A stretch of 64,000 bases of DNA from assembly GCF_011493005.1 (NCBI RefSeq), contig NZ_CP049157.1:62001-126000 (forward strand). Reading direction: 5' to 3'. Shown in pieces: positions 1-8,823 of this stretch (the stretch's first letter is position 1; each line of letters begins with the position of its first letter). The stretch is from Caballeronia sp. SBC1 (GTDB lineage Bacteria > Pseudomonadota > Gammaproteobacteria > Burkholderiales > Burkholderiaceae). The position numbers and the translations under genes are program-made. The notes beneath the pieces were generated by a model, which ran no database searches, had not been told where the DNA came from, and saw only the letters and a program-made list of their open reading frames with translations.

Positions 1-2
1 TG

Positions 3-1427
3 CTCGAGGCGGGCGGCTATCCGGTCGATATCGAACTCAGCCTGCCCGACGTGACAGAACTGACGCCGCTCGCGCGAATCGTTGCCGAGAACCTGCGCGA
101 TGCGATCACGGGCTTTGCCGTGGTCGAGGTCGAAGCGGGACCCGAAGCCGGAGCCAGAGCCAAAAACGAAGTCGCAGTTGAAGCAGAAGCAGAAACCAAA
201 GCCAAAGCCAAAGTCGAAGTCGAAGTCGAGGTCGCGGTCGAAGCGGAAGCCGAAGCCGAAGCCGAAGCCGCATCCGAAGCCGAAGCCGAAGCCGAAGCCC
301 CGGCGACCGCCGGCAAGCGCGGCGGGTTCTTCCTGCCGGATGCATTCACGAACCCCGACCACGTCCGCTACGCGCTGAAGACCACTGCCGCGGCGATGTT
401 CTGCTATCTGCTTTATTCGCAACTCGACTGGCCGGGTATCCACACCTGCTTCATCACGGTCTACATGGTGTCGCTTGGCACCACCGCCGAGACCGTCGAG
501 AAGATGACACTGCGGATCGCGGGGTGTCTCGTGGGCGCGGTCCTCGGTACTGCTGCGATCGTGTTCGTGACGCCCATGCTGACGTCGGTCATCGGGTTGA
601 TGGCGATGGTGCTGTTCGGTGCATGGGTGTCGGCGTGGGTTGCGTTCGGTTCGCCTCGTATTGCTTATGCTGGCTTCCAGATCGCCTTGGTGTTCTTCAT
701 GTGCGTGATCCAGGGCGCGGCGCCCGGCTTTGACCTGACGGTCGCACGGGATCGCACGATCGGAATCCTGATCGGCAACGTAGTCGTCTATCTGGTCTTC
801 ACCCGCGTATGGCCGGTCAGCGTTGCCGCGCGAGTCGACGCGGCGCTGAGCGCGCTGCAGCAGCAGTGGGCGCGGCTGCCGGTGCTGACCCATGCCGGCA
901 CGCGCCGGGCACACGCCGCGAGCGCAATGGCTCAGTGCGGTGCGCTGGAACAAGACCTCGGGCTGATGCATTACGAGCCATCGTGGGTTCGCCCTGAACC
1001 GCAGTGGATCGCTGAACGTCGCGGCGTGCTGGCCAGACTCAGCGCGCTCGAAGGGCCGATGTTCCTGCTCGCCGAACGACGTCCGGGCGATGCGGCAATC
1101 GGCGGCTGGCTCAATCGGCTCAATCGGCTCAATCGGCTCAATCGGCTCAATCGGCTCAATCGGCTCACGGGCGAGCGGTCGCGAACGCCGGTCAAAACCG
1201 GCGCGCCGGCATCGGCGGATCGAGCTATGCCGGTCGTACCAAAGCCGGCTTTGCCTGACACGCAAAACCCAGTCTCGCCTGTCGCGCCAAACCCGACTTT
1301 GCCGGATGCGGCGTCCGACGACACACGCACTGCGTTGCTGAACCTCGGCGACGCACGCCTTACTCAACTCGAACACGCCGCGTCGAACGACGCCGCGAAG
1401 GACCTCACGACTCATGCGCCGGCTTGA
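3..1427 (+). CDS. FUSC family inner-membrane exporter, 3' part (5' end outside window)
   Basis: The frame is open from the first base of the window, so this is the C-terminal part of a larger protein (family members are usually about 650-750 residues). After a low-complexity Glu-Ala linker comes the second membrane half, with the FUSC-like segment HVRYALKTTAAAMFCYLLY and several hydrophobic helices at about 400-830. This is followed by a soluble tail carrying a tandem Asn-Arg-Leu repeat. FUSC proteins (fusaric acid resistance, AaeB-like) export aromatic or amphipathic acids with an outer-membrane partner. The gene overlaps the next one, an outer-membrane channel lipoprotein, by 14 bases, which supports a joint efflux unit. 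Membrane-fusion genes would be expected upstream, outside the window. The substrate cannot be told from sequence. Confidence 0.85.
   Translation, partial: LEAGGYPVDIELSLPDVTELTPLARIVAENLRDAITGFAVVEVEAGPEAGARAKNEVAVEAEAETKAKAKVEVEVEVAVEAEAEAEAEAASEAEAEAEAPATAGKRGGFFLPDAFTNPDHVRYALKTTAAAMFCYLLYSQLDWPGIHTCFITVYMVSLGTTAETVEKMTLRIAGCLVGAVLGTAAIVFVTPMLTSVIGLMAMVLFGAWVSAWVAFGSPRIAYAGFQIALVFFMCVIQGAAPGFDLTVARDRTIGILIGNVVVYLVFTRVWPVSVAARVDAALSALQQQWARLPVLTHAGTRRAHAASAMAQCGALEQDLGLMHYEPSWVRPEPQWIAERRGVLARLSALEGPMFLLAERRPGDAAIGGWLNRLNRLNRLNRLNRLNRLTGERSRTPVKTGAPASADRAMPVVPKPALPDTQNPVSPVAPNPTLPDAASDDTRTALLNLGDARLTQLEHAASNDAAKDLTTHAPA
150..303. repeat. Glu/Ala-Lys/Val low-complexity tract in the FUSC gene
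   Basis: A run of GAAGCC/GAAGTC-type hexanucleotides encodes alternating Glu with Ala, Val or Lys (EAEAEAEA). It sits between the two membrane halves of the FUSC protein, where a cytoplasmic linker is expected. The hexamer periodicity makes it prone to slippage. Because it is in multiples of three, length changes would keep the frame. Confidence 0.8.
1108..1167. repeat. 9-bp tandem repeat (CTCAATCGG) in the FUSC gene
   Basis: Six or more near-perfect head-to-tail copies of a 9-base unit encode repeated Asn-Arg-Leu in the C-terminal soluble tail of the FUSC protein. The unit length keeps the reading frame, so copy-number change alters only tail length. Confidence 0.9.
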
Positions 1428-2967
1428 TCTTGCATTCGCACTGACGATCCTCGCCGCGACGGGGTTGGCCGGATGTGCCACGTCGTCCCTGGACATGGCG
1501 CCTGACAGCCCCGACCGTCCGTGGCAGCCACAGACGGATGCGGCCGGGGCTATCGTGCCGGGGCCGCCGGCATTGGCTGCATCGGTTGCATCAGCACGCC
1601 GCTACCAGTTGCCCGCGAATCCCGCGCTCGCCGCCGTGCCGCCTCCGCCGCCGTTGGAACAGGCGCATGCGTACGGACTACCCGAGCTGATCGATCTGGC
1701 GGAATCGGAGAACCCGCTGACCCGCATCGCGTGGAACGACGCGCGCAATGTCGCGCTCGCGGCCGGCATAGCAAGGAGTGCCTATCTTCCGCAACTGTCG
1801 GTCGCGGCGATGGGGTGGTACGCAGGCGACCAAGGTTCGAATTCATCCGTGCTCGACGATTCGTCAGTCAGCGCGTCGTCGCATGGCGCGACCCCGGTCG
1901 TCGCGCTGCAGTGGCTGCTGTTCGATTTCGGCGGACGAGCCGCGCGTGTCGAAGCCGCGTCGCAGGCAACGGTGATGGCGAACATCAGTTTCACCGCGGT
2001 CCACCAGCAGGTGATCTACGACGTCAGCGTCGCGTTCTACGGGTACCAGGCGGCGCGCAGCCGTATTGCCACGACTCGGCAAGGCGTCGACAATGCCGAA
2101 GCGATTCTCGCTGCGGCCCAGTCGCGCTACAAGCATGGCATCGGCACCGTGATCGAGGTGGCGCAGGCTACGCAAAACCGCGCGCAGGCCAAGCTCGCAG
2201 CGGTTCAGGCACAGGGCGTTGAAAGCAACAGCTATCTGGCGCTGATCTCCGCGATGGGAATTTCTCCGCTGTCGAAACCCACTATCGCGGAGATGCCGGA
2301 ACACATGTTGTCGCCCGCGATGAGCGACTCAATTAACAAGATCGTCGCGTCCGCGATCGCCCGGCGCCCGGATGTGTTGAGCGCCTATGCCGCCGAGCGG
2401 GTCAATCTGGCGAAGGTAAAGGCGGCCGAATCGGAATTCATGCCGAAGGTGTTTGTCTCGGCTTCGGCCGCGTACAACACGAGCAGTTCGTCGCTTTCCG
2501 CCGTTCCGGCCGTCGGGCAGCAGTTGCCGACGGTTAACCTGAGCGGCGGCCGTTACGGTGGCAGCGTGATCGTCGGCATAACGATTCCGCTCTATGACGG
2601 CGGCTTGCGCTCGGCGGTGCTCGCGCAGGCACGCAACGATGCGGACAGTGCGTCGACCCGTCTCACCCGTAGCCGCGAAGAAGCCGTTCGGCAGATCGTC
2701 ACGGCCCAGAACACGCTGCAGTCGAGCATTGCCGCGCACGCCGCCGCAAAAGAGTTGCTCGCCGCCTCGCAGACGACCTACGATGCCGCGTTCGATGCTT
2801 ATCGGCAAGGAGTCGGCTCGGTCACCGACGCGCTGCTCGCACAGAACCAACTGCTCGCGGCGAAGAACGCGGACGCGGATAGTTACAGCGCGGCGCTATC
2901 GGCGGCAGCAACGCTTGCGCTCGCGACGGGCTCAGTCGATTCGATCCCGACGCAGACTAGCTGGTGA
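1414..2967 (+). CDS. TolC/NodT-family outer-membrane efflux lipoprotein
   Basis: A 517-residue protein with a signal peptide ending in a lipobox (LAGC, Cys about residue 21), so it is probably acylated and outer-membrane anchored. Two OEP repeats follow, rich in Ala, Gln and Ser with long helical segments (for example ARNDADSASTRLTRSREEAV), typical of the alpha-barrel of TolC-like channels. The start ATG lies inside the end of the FUSC gene (14-base overlap), suggesting translational coupling and that this channel completes the FUSC efflux path across the outer membrane. No terminator is obvious after the stop. Confidence 0.88.
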   Translation: MRRLDLAFALTILAATGLAGCATSSLDMAPDSPDRPWQPQTDAAGAIVPGPPALAASVASARRYQLPANPALAAVPPPPPLEQAHAYGLPELIDLAESENPLTRIAWNDARNVALAAGIARSAYLPQLSVAAMGWYAGDQGSNSSVLDDSSVSASSHGATPVVALQWLLFDFGGRAARVEAASQATVMANISFTAVHQQVIYDVSVAFYGYQAARSRIATTRQGVDNAEAILAAAQSRYKHGIGTVIEVAQATQNRAQAKLAAVQAQGVESNSYLALISAMGISPLSKPTIAEMPEHMLSPAMSDSINKIVASAIARRPDVLSAYAAERVNLAKVKAAESEFMPKVFVSASAAYNTSSSSLSAVPAVGQQLPTVNLSGGRYGGSVIVGITIPLYDGGLRSAVLAQARNDADSASTRLTRSREEAVRQIVTAQNTLQSSIAAHAAAKELLAASQTTYDAAFDAYRQGVGSVTDALLAQNQLLAAKNADADSYSAALSAAATLALATGSVDSIPTQTSW

Positions 2968-3138
2968 CGAGGGCTTAGCGTCCTGAGGCCTGCACTATCC
3001 ACTTCGTTGTATCTCCACGCATGGATCTCGACCAGCAAGCCAGAGTGTCGAGCGGTGACCTGTTTGCTGATTCGCGTGCGGTCGCCGCATTCGTTCCCAT
3101 GCATCTAAATGAGATCACGACTGTGAGTCGCTCCCGAC

Positions 3139-3594
3139 TCAAGCTCGCAGCCTCTCGTGAGCCTGAAGCACCGGACATGCATACGCCACGATCTCAATCA
3201 ACATCTCCTCCCGCGCAAGGCCGGCCACAACAACCGATGCCCGGTTCGGAAACGGCGCTGAGAAATGCTGCCGATACACCGCGTTGACCGCCGGCAACCA
3301 GGCCCGATCCATCACATAGATCAGGATCTGCGCGACATCGCGACTTGACGCTCCGGCCGCAGCAAGTGTCTGCTGCAGATTCTCAAACACCTGCCTTGCC
3401 TGCTCCTCGATACCACCCGCTACAACTGCACCATCGGGACCTATCGGTATCTGCGCCGTATAAAGCATGCCGTTGCCGAGCACCGCCCATTCGAAGAGCT
3501 GCGTTGGACTTTCCGGAAGGCCGGTCTTGATGGCCTTAACGTTGCCAGCAGCATCGGCACACGCGCCAGAAAGATTTGAAATTTCAGAATCCAT
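3139..3594 (-). CDS. RidA/YjgF/UK114 family protein
   Basis: A 151-residue protein with the RidA fold signature: LYTAQIPIGPDG early, QARQVFENLQQTLAAAGAS in the middle and a hydrophobic C-terminal strand. RidA proteins hydrolyse reactive enamine/imine intermediates made by PLP enzymes and amino-acid oxidases. Several diverged subfamilies act as pathway-specific deaminases. The start overlaps the DUF3726-like gene by 11 bases, making it the last gene of the leftward operon. The subfamily-defining arginine of archetypal RidA is not confidently placed, so the exact reaction is open. Confidence 0.85.
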   Translation of the reverse strand: MDSEISNLSGACADAAGNVKAIKTGLPESPTQLFEWAVLGNGMLYTAQIPIGPDGAVVAGGIEEQARQVFENLQQTLAAAGASSRDVAQILIYVMDRAWLPAVNAVYRQHFSAPFPNRASVVVAGLAREEMLIEIVAYACPVLQAHERLRA

Positions 3595-4324
3595 CGTCCG
3601 CCCCTCCCGCGCCGTGTTCTCGCGACGCTTGCGTGGCCGGCACCAGCACCTTGCTCTTCCACGCGATCAGCCGGTCGACATGCGCCGCATTTACTTCGAT
3701 GCCGCGCCACAGGGCGTCGCGATAACGCGCATCCAGTTCCGCCGCGTCGATCGCTCCGGCGAGATCTTGATCCGCGGCAAGCGTCACGTTCGACACGGCC
3801 CCGTTCGCCCTGCAGCACACCATGATTTCCGATGACGTTGCGCCTGCATGCGCGTTGAAACCCACGTAGCCCGGATATTCGTCGTGCCCGGACGTGGTGG
3901 CGAAATGCCGGCCCAGGCCGTCGGTCCACGAAAGATCGAAACGGCGACCGCGCGCGGACATTGCCTTCAGACCGTACAGTGCCAGGCGCGGCGACAATGC
4001 ATTCAATACGCGTACGGTACCCGTGCCCGCCTGCGTCGCCCTCGCCCACGCCAACTCGAACGCCAGCAGACAACCTGCGAGTCCGGCACAGGAAGTTGTG
4101 CGCTTCGCGTGTGCGCCTTGCTTGCTGCCAGGCACCGGCTCGACGACGTATTCCTCCGGGCGCGCGACGCCGAGAAGTCCGTTGATCGCCTCCATGCCGT
4201 CGAACCCCATTGCCTGCAACCACACGGCGGCGTCGGCTGCATCTTCGTAATCGCCTTGCGCCCAGCCGCTGCCTTCCAGCGCGCTGCGGCACAGGGAATT
4301 CAATTCGTTGATCGCCATCTTCAT
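3584..4324 (-). CDS. DUF3726-like protein of unknown function
   Basis: About 246 residues. The ATG at 4324 is chosen because GAGGGGG lies about 8 bases upstream and it sits 1 base past the upstream gene's stop; an ATG at 4345 is less well placed. The sequence starts INELNSLCRSALEGSGW, then LQAMGFDGMEAINGLLG, and has a conserved-looking Gly/Ala-rich centre (TSCAGLAGCLLAFELA). It resembles what I remember as DUF3726, whose function is unknown; that assignment is from memory only. It lies between a second uncharacterised protein and RidA, with overlaps or near-zero spacing, so it is very likely part of the same catabolic pathway. No catalytic motif is recognised. Confidence 0.6.
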   Translation of the reverse strand: MKMAINELNSLCRSALEGSGWAQGDYEDAADAAVWLQAMGFDGMEAINGLLGVARPEEYVVEPVPGSKQGAHAKRTTSCAGLAGCLLAFELAWARATQAGTGTVRVLNALSPRLALYGLKAMSARGRRFDLSWTDGLGRHFATTSGHDEYPGYVGFNAHAGATSSEIMVCCRANGAVSNVTLAADQDLAGAIDAAELDARYRDALWRGIEVNAAHVDRLIAWKSKVLVPATQASREHGAGGADDGF

Positions 4325-4325
4325 G

Positions 4326-6095
4326 TCATGCACCCCCTCGTTCATTGCCGCCCGGCACACACGGAAACGCCCAGTCGTCGACCATATCCGGCGATAGATC
4401 GTCGAGCGTCGGTGCCCCCTGATAAAGCGTGACCCGGACCCATAGATTCGACTTCGGATCGAACTTGCTCGCACCGAACATCGACAGCTTGGCACGCATC
4501 AGGTCGATGGGCAGCATGTCGTGCGCGAGCAGGTTGTGACGAATTTCACCGTAAGCGCGCGATGCAAGCGTCTGGATTCGGCGCACGATGGCGCGGTACT
4601 CGGGACACTCAGCGACGAACTCCGCGACAGTGCCCGCGCCGTCCTCTTCCGCCTTCAACTTCGTATGCAGCCGCAATACCTGACGCGAGATATCCAGCGG
4701 CTGCTCCAGCTCAGCGCCAGCTTCTTCAGCGCGCACACCAAGCCTCGGCTCTTCCTTCTCGGCTGACCGGTACCAGAAGAAGTGGTCATCGTCCCGTTGC
4801 GCGGCCGGCTGCTTCATCACCCATCCGTAATCGCGTTCAACGAGCCCGAGCAACTCGCCAACCGACATGTCCGGATCAAGCGTCAGCGCGTCATCAACTG
4901 GCGTCGCGCATTCGATCGAATCCACCAGATGCGGATACAGCTCGATCAACACGGTAACGAGAATTTCCTGCGTCGCGCAGGAAAGCTGCCCATCGGCCCA
5001 TGGAAGCAACTTGCTCCAGCGGAACGTGCCCTTCTGTTCGTAACTGATCTGCAGTTCACGCGCGAGCCTTGGCAACTCGTCGAGAATCAGCGCATTACGC
5101 GCTGCTTCGGGCGGATGATCGGTGTAAACCTGCGCAACGTGGCGCCCTGCACGCGCGATCAATGCCATAGCGCGCTCGAATGCGTCACGGTCAACTAATT
5201 CAACAGCCAGCACGCGCGCCAGCGCAGTCTCGCGTGCCCGTATCCACTGATCGACCTGGACCGGATGGCGCACGAGGAACGGCGCCATGCCAAGACCGGT
5301 TGCATTGCCCACGCCGAGATAGCGGCGGAAACTGTGCGCAAGCTTGACCGCTGCGCGTGGATTACGTCGTGCCGCAACGTGTTCAACAAGCCGCATGCTG
5401 AAATCGCGCAGTACGAATACGGCACACATCTGCGCCGAAAAACCCCGGTTGAACGCGTGGCTGTCGACCAGCCGCGGATAATCCGCAATGCCGAACTTAC
5501 CGTTGCCGTACACGGCCGTCGTCCTGATCAGATAGCCGACCCGTTCGAACGCAGCAGGGTCCGGTTGCCTGCCCGCGGCAAGGCAGTCCGCCACGTAACC
5601 GAAGTTGCGCACGCTCTTGTTCGCGCGGCACAAGACCAGGTCGTTCGCACGCAACCGGCCCGCCTCCTGCAACGGCACGTTGCCACGCAGATAGTCAATA
5701 TCAGCGGCGTTTGGAACACCGCAAATGAGCGCTGACGTGATATCCCACTTCTGTGCAATGACGCGGTCGGTACGCTCAGAGTCGTCGAGATATTGCGAGA
5801 AAATCACCTGGCTGTAGCGCTCGCCGTAGGCTTCGATGGTGTAGACGCAAACCCCGAAGCCATTGTCATCAAGGTCCATGCTCGTGACACGAACGCGCCA
5901 GTTGTCATGCGCCATGCGTCGCACGAGCGAACGCACGAAGCTCAGCCGTGTACCGTGCATCGCGCCGAGCCGTTCGGTACGGTTCGTAATGTTTGGACTG
6001 CGTAGCGGTTCGCAAGGAAACGCCACCATGCGAGCCGGCTCGCCGACTCCAGGCACGCTCTCTTGTTTTTCGTCCATGATCGCGTCGCTTGCCAT
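4326..6095 (-). CDS. Conserved hypothetical protein (about 589 aa), operon member
   Basis: The ATG at 6095 overlaps the TGA of the BCCT gene by one base (TGATG), a coupling arrangement, so it is preferred over a longer upstream frame. The protein is soluble, with no signal peptide or membrane helices. It is rich in Arg, Asp and Trp motifs (for example RLSFVRSLVRRMAHDNWRV near the N-terminus and GNATGLGMAPFLVRHP in the middle). I do not recognise the family. Strict co-linearity with the transporter and the DUF3726-like gene argues for an enzymatic or assembly role in the pathway. It is unusually large for an unannotated catabolic-operon protein. Confidence 0.75.
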   Translation of the reverse strand: MASDAIMDEKQESVPGVGEPARMVAFPCEPLRSPNITNRTERLGAMHGTRLSFVRSLVRRMAHDNWRVRVTSMDLDDNGFGVCVYTIEAYGERYSQVIFSQYLDDSERTDRVIAQKWDITSALICGVPNAADIDYLRGNVPLQEAGRLRANDLVLCRANKSVRNFGYVADCLAAGRQPDPAAFERVGYLIRTTAVYGNGKFGIADYPRLVDSHAFNRGFSAQMCAVFVLRDFSMRLVEHVAARRNPRAAVKLAHSFRRYLGVGNATGLGMAPFLVRHPVQVDQWIRARETALARVLAVELVDRDAFERAMALIARAGRHVAQVYTDHPPEAARNALILDELPRLARELQISYEQKGTFRWSKLLPWADGQLSCATQEILVTVLIELYPHLVDSIECATPVDDALTLDPDMSVGELLGLVERDYGWVMKQPAAQRDDDHFFWYRSAEKEEPRLGVRAEEAGAELEQPLDISRQVLRLHTKLKAEEDGAGTVAEFVAECPEYRAIVRRIQTLASRAYGEIRHNLLAHDMLPIDLMRAKLSMFGASKFDPKSNLWVRVTLYQGAPTLDDLSPDMVDDWAFPCVPGGNERGGA

Positions 6096-7651
6096 CACTT
6101 CACTCCTTGCTCTGCGGCCATCGTGCGGGCTATGCGAACCGCGTCCCACAGCGAAGGCAGAATGATGATCGACACAGGCACCGCCGTAATGACAATAAAC
6201 GACTGCAACGCACTCACCCCACCCGCGCCCATCGTAATCAACACCGCGCCCACCAGACCCATGCCCACGGCCCAGAAAATCTTCAGCCAGTTGCCAGGCT
6301 CACCGCGGTCCCCGGTCACCGCCATCGCGATGGTATAGGCCATCGACCCGCCGTTTGTCACCACCGAAAAGAAGCTGAGAAACAGGAACAGCGCGGAAAC
6401 CAGGTTGCGCAGCGGCATGGCCTGAGCAACGCCCAGCAGCAATGCTTCGGGTTGCGTGCCATGACCGATCACCGCGCCCGGCGACTGCAGTTCAATGCCG
6501 ATTCCCGTTCCGCCAACCAGCGTGAACCACAGCATCGTGATGAGCGGCGCGGCAATCGACAGCAACACCACCACTTCTCGGATCGTGCGGCCTCGCGAAA
6601 CTTTCGCGACGTAGATCGCCATGATTGGCGCGTAGCCAATGAACCAGCCCCAGTAGAAGAGCGTCCATGAATTGAGCCACTTGCCGTCACCGCGATACAT
6701 CGCTGTCTGCGCGAAATCGACTATATGCGTAGCGAATGCCTTGAAGAAAACCGTGGTGAGAAATTCTGTCGGCCCGAACAGGTAGAGGAATGCAGCCAGC
6801 CCGAGCATCAGCCACACGTGAATCTTGCAAACGAAGCGCAAGCCTTCGAGACCGGCAATGCAGGCAGCCGTAAAGATTGCCGTGACCGCGAGAATAACGA
6901 GCGCCTGCGTTGTGATCGTATCGGGCACGTTCCAGACGGAATGGAGCACATAGGCAATTTGAAGACCGAGAAAACCAATCGGTCCGATCGTGCCGGCGGC
7001 CACCGCGATGATCGACGTTGCGTCGGCAATCGCTGCTATCGGTCCTTTGAGGGCGCGTTCGCCGAACAGTGGATACAGCAAGGTGCGCGGCGCAAGCGGC
7101 AAGCCCTTGTCGTAGTGCAGGTGCATCAACACAATGCTCAGCAGACTACCCAACACCGCCCATGCGAGAAAGCCCCAATGCAGGAACGATTGCGAAAGCG
7201 CCGCAACGCCGGCCGCATACGTCCTGCCCTCCACCCCATAGAAAGGTGGCGGATTGACGAAATGCATCAAGGGCTCGGCCGCCGCCCAAAACGCGCCGCC
7301 ACCGGCCAGCAATGCGCACATGATGATGACCACCCAGTTGAAGGTCGAATTGGATGGTACTTGTCCAATGCCGCCCAGCTTCACGCGTCCCAGCTTCGAG
7401 AACGCAATGCCGAGACTGACCGCGAAGGTGGCGAGCATCAGCACTTGCCAGTAGAGTCCGAAGCCTTTGGTGGCCCACCCGAAGGCGGTATCGACCGCAG
7501 TGGATAGCCAGCGCAGATTGACCAGCGCGGCGATCAGGAATAGCAGGAAGAAGCCGCCGCTGATCCAGAAAATGGCCCAGTCGATGCCCCCTTTGCGCTG
7601 CTCCGACGCATGGCCATTGGCTGCAATGCTCGGCGTGGTTGGAATTTCCAT
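6095..7651 (-). CDS. BCCT family transporter (betaine/carnitine/choline type)
   Basis: A 518-residue protein with about 12 hydrophobic helices and a strong ribosome-binding site (GGAGGAGAC just before ATG). The segment KVSRGRTIREVV matches the conserved loop after the substrate-binding helix of BCCT carriers. The preceding aromatic box reads FYWGWFIGYAP, whereas the classical family motif is WW..W.PFVG, so the ligand pocket may differ from that of glycine-betaine carriers. Carriers of this family use a sodium or proton gradient or exchange to import trimethylammonium compounds. Its place in the operon suggests it brings in the pathway substrate. Confidence 0.88.
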   Translation of the reverse strand: MEIPTTPSIAANGHASEQRKGGIDWAIFWISGGFFLLFLIAALVNLRWLSTAVDTAFGWATKGFGLYWQVLMLATFAVSLGIAFSKLGRVKLGGIGQVPSNSTFNWVVIIMCALLAGGGAFWAAAEPLMHFVNPPPFYGVEGRTYAAGVAALSQSFLHWGFLAWAVLGSLLSIVLMHLHYDKGLPLAPRTLLYPLFGERALKGPIAAIADATSIIAVAAGTIGPIGFLGLQIAYVLHSVWNVPDTITTQALVILAVTAIFTAACIAGLEGLRFVCKIHVWLMLGLAAFLYLFGPTEFLTTVFFKAFATHIVDFAQTAMYRGDGKWLNSWTLFYWGWFIGYAPIMAIYVAKVSRGRTIREVVVLLSIAAPLITMLWFTLVGGTGIGIELQSPGAVIGHGTQPEALLLGVAQAMPLRNLVSALFLFLSFFSVVTNGGSMAYTIAMAVTGDRGEPGNWLKIFWAVGMGLVGAVLITMGAGGVSALQSFIVITAVPVSIIILPSLWDAVRIARTMAAEQGVK

Positions 7652-7759
7652 GTCTCCTCCGGGAGGATTAAATTGTTAAGGCACCGATACCAATACGTTG
7701 TTGGTTCAAGGTGGCGCCGGTTGAATTGTTCAGGATCACGCAGCGAAGTCGTTAAAGCA
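7652..7759 (-). other. Intergenic gap in the operon
   Basis: 108 bases between the dipeptidase-like gene and the BCCT gene, the largest gap in the operon. It holds the BCCT ribosome-binding site. No clear hairpin terminator or promoter was recognised, so an internal promoter cannot be excluded. Confidence 0.4.
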
Positions 7760-8806
7760 CTAAACCACCGCCGCCGCGCTGCCAGCCATATCGGGTGTCG
7801 CAGCTGCCTTTGGGAAACGGATGTTTTCTGCATCACGCAGGATCCGTATCCAGTTGCCGCCCATGATCTTGGCGATGTCGGCTTCGGCAAAACCTGCATG
7901 GTCCAGCGCGGCGGTCAGGTTCGGAAAGTCGGCGCTGGAACGGAACCAGCTGACCGGTTCGGGCCACGCGGCATTGTTCGCGCTGCCTTCGCCGAAGTCT
8001 GTTTCCTTGCTCCAGCGGCCGTTACGCATCCACTCAAGTACGCTGTACGGCTGCCCCTGGCACAGATCGCTGCCAATGCCGACGTGATCGATGCCGAGCA
8101 GATCGACTGTGCGCGCCACCATGTCGGTAAATTCGCCGCGCGTGCAGCGGCTGCCGTTCTTCAGATGGAAGGGATAAAGGCTGAAACCAACCAGGCCGCC
8201 GCGCGCCGCCAAAGCACGCAATACATCGTCCGATTTGTTGCGTTTTGCTTCGTGAAAGAAGCTCGGATTGGCGTGACTGATCACGATCGGCTGCTCGGAA
8301 ACGTCGATCGCTTCCAGGGTCGAGCGTTCGGCGCTGTGCGACATGTCAACGACCATGCCGACGCGATTCATTTCCTTGATCACCACGCGGCCAAACCGCG
8401 TGATGCCGCTGTCGGACGATTCATAGCACCCTGTCGCAAGCGGGCTCTGGTTGTTGTACGTCAGTTGCATGGTGCGCACGCCGAGATCGCGGAAGACTTC
8501 GACCAGGCCAATATCATCTTCGATCGGCGAACAATTTTGTAGTCCGTACAGAATCGCAATCTTCCCGCTGCGCTTTGCACGCAACACGTCGTCCATTGTG
8601 CGCGCCGGCATCACAAGGTCGCTATGTTGTTCGTACAGCGCATTCCACTCGGCAATGCGCGACAGCGTTTCGCGCGCATTCTCCCAGTAGACGATTGTCG
8701 CGTTGACCGCGGTAACGCCGCCAGCGCGCATCTCTTCGAAGATCTGGCGGTTCCAGTTCGAGTACTGCGTTCCGTCAACGACAAGCAAGGAGGTATGCAT
8801 GGTCAT
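7760..8806 (-). CDS. M19 (membrane/renal dipeptidase) family protein, Sdm-like
   Basis: The ATG at 8806 is preceded by GGGGA and lies 17 bases after the aldehyde dehydrogenase stop, giving 348 residues. M19 landmarks are visible: a Glu in the ILYGLQNCSPIEDD region, VGMVVDMSHSAE, IVISHANPSFFH and GIDHVGIGSDLCQG. The N-terminal zinc motif HxD of true dipeptidases is absent; the equivalent place reads VVDGTQYSNWN. The Sdm-type dipeptidase homologues that I recall near glycine-betaine and dimethylglycine catabolic genes in pseudomonads show a similar change. I infer a hydrolase or related role on a betaine-derived metabolite, not a peptide. The altered metal site is a clear oddity. Confidence 0.82.
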   Translation of the reverse strand: MTMHTSLLVVDGTQYSNWNRQIFEEMRAGGVTAVNATIVYWENARETLSRIAEWNALYEQHSDLVMPARTMDDVLRAKRSGKIAILYGLQNCSPIEDDIGLVEVFRDLGVRTMQLTYNNQSPLATGCYESSDSGITRFGRVVIKEMNRVGMVVDMSHSAERSTLEAIDVSEQPIVISHANPSFFHEAKRNKSDDVLRALAARGGLVGFSLYPFHLKNGSRCTRGEFTDMVARTVDLLGIDHVGIGSDLCQGQPYSVLEWMRNGRWSKETDFGEGSANNAAWPEPVSWFRSSADFPNLTAALDHAGFAEADIAKIMGGNWIRILRDAENIRFPKAAATPDMAGSAAAVV

Positions 8807-8823
8807 GAAGTGTCCCCGGCCGT

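Noticed and set aside
1108-1167. CRISPR-like spacing of repeats
   Set aside because: The units are directly abutting 9-mers without spacers and are coding; likewise the 12-bp and 261-bp repeats elsewhere.
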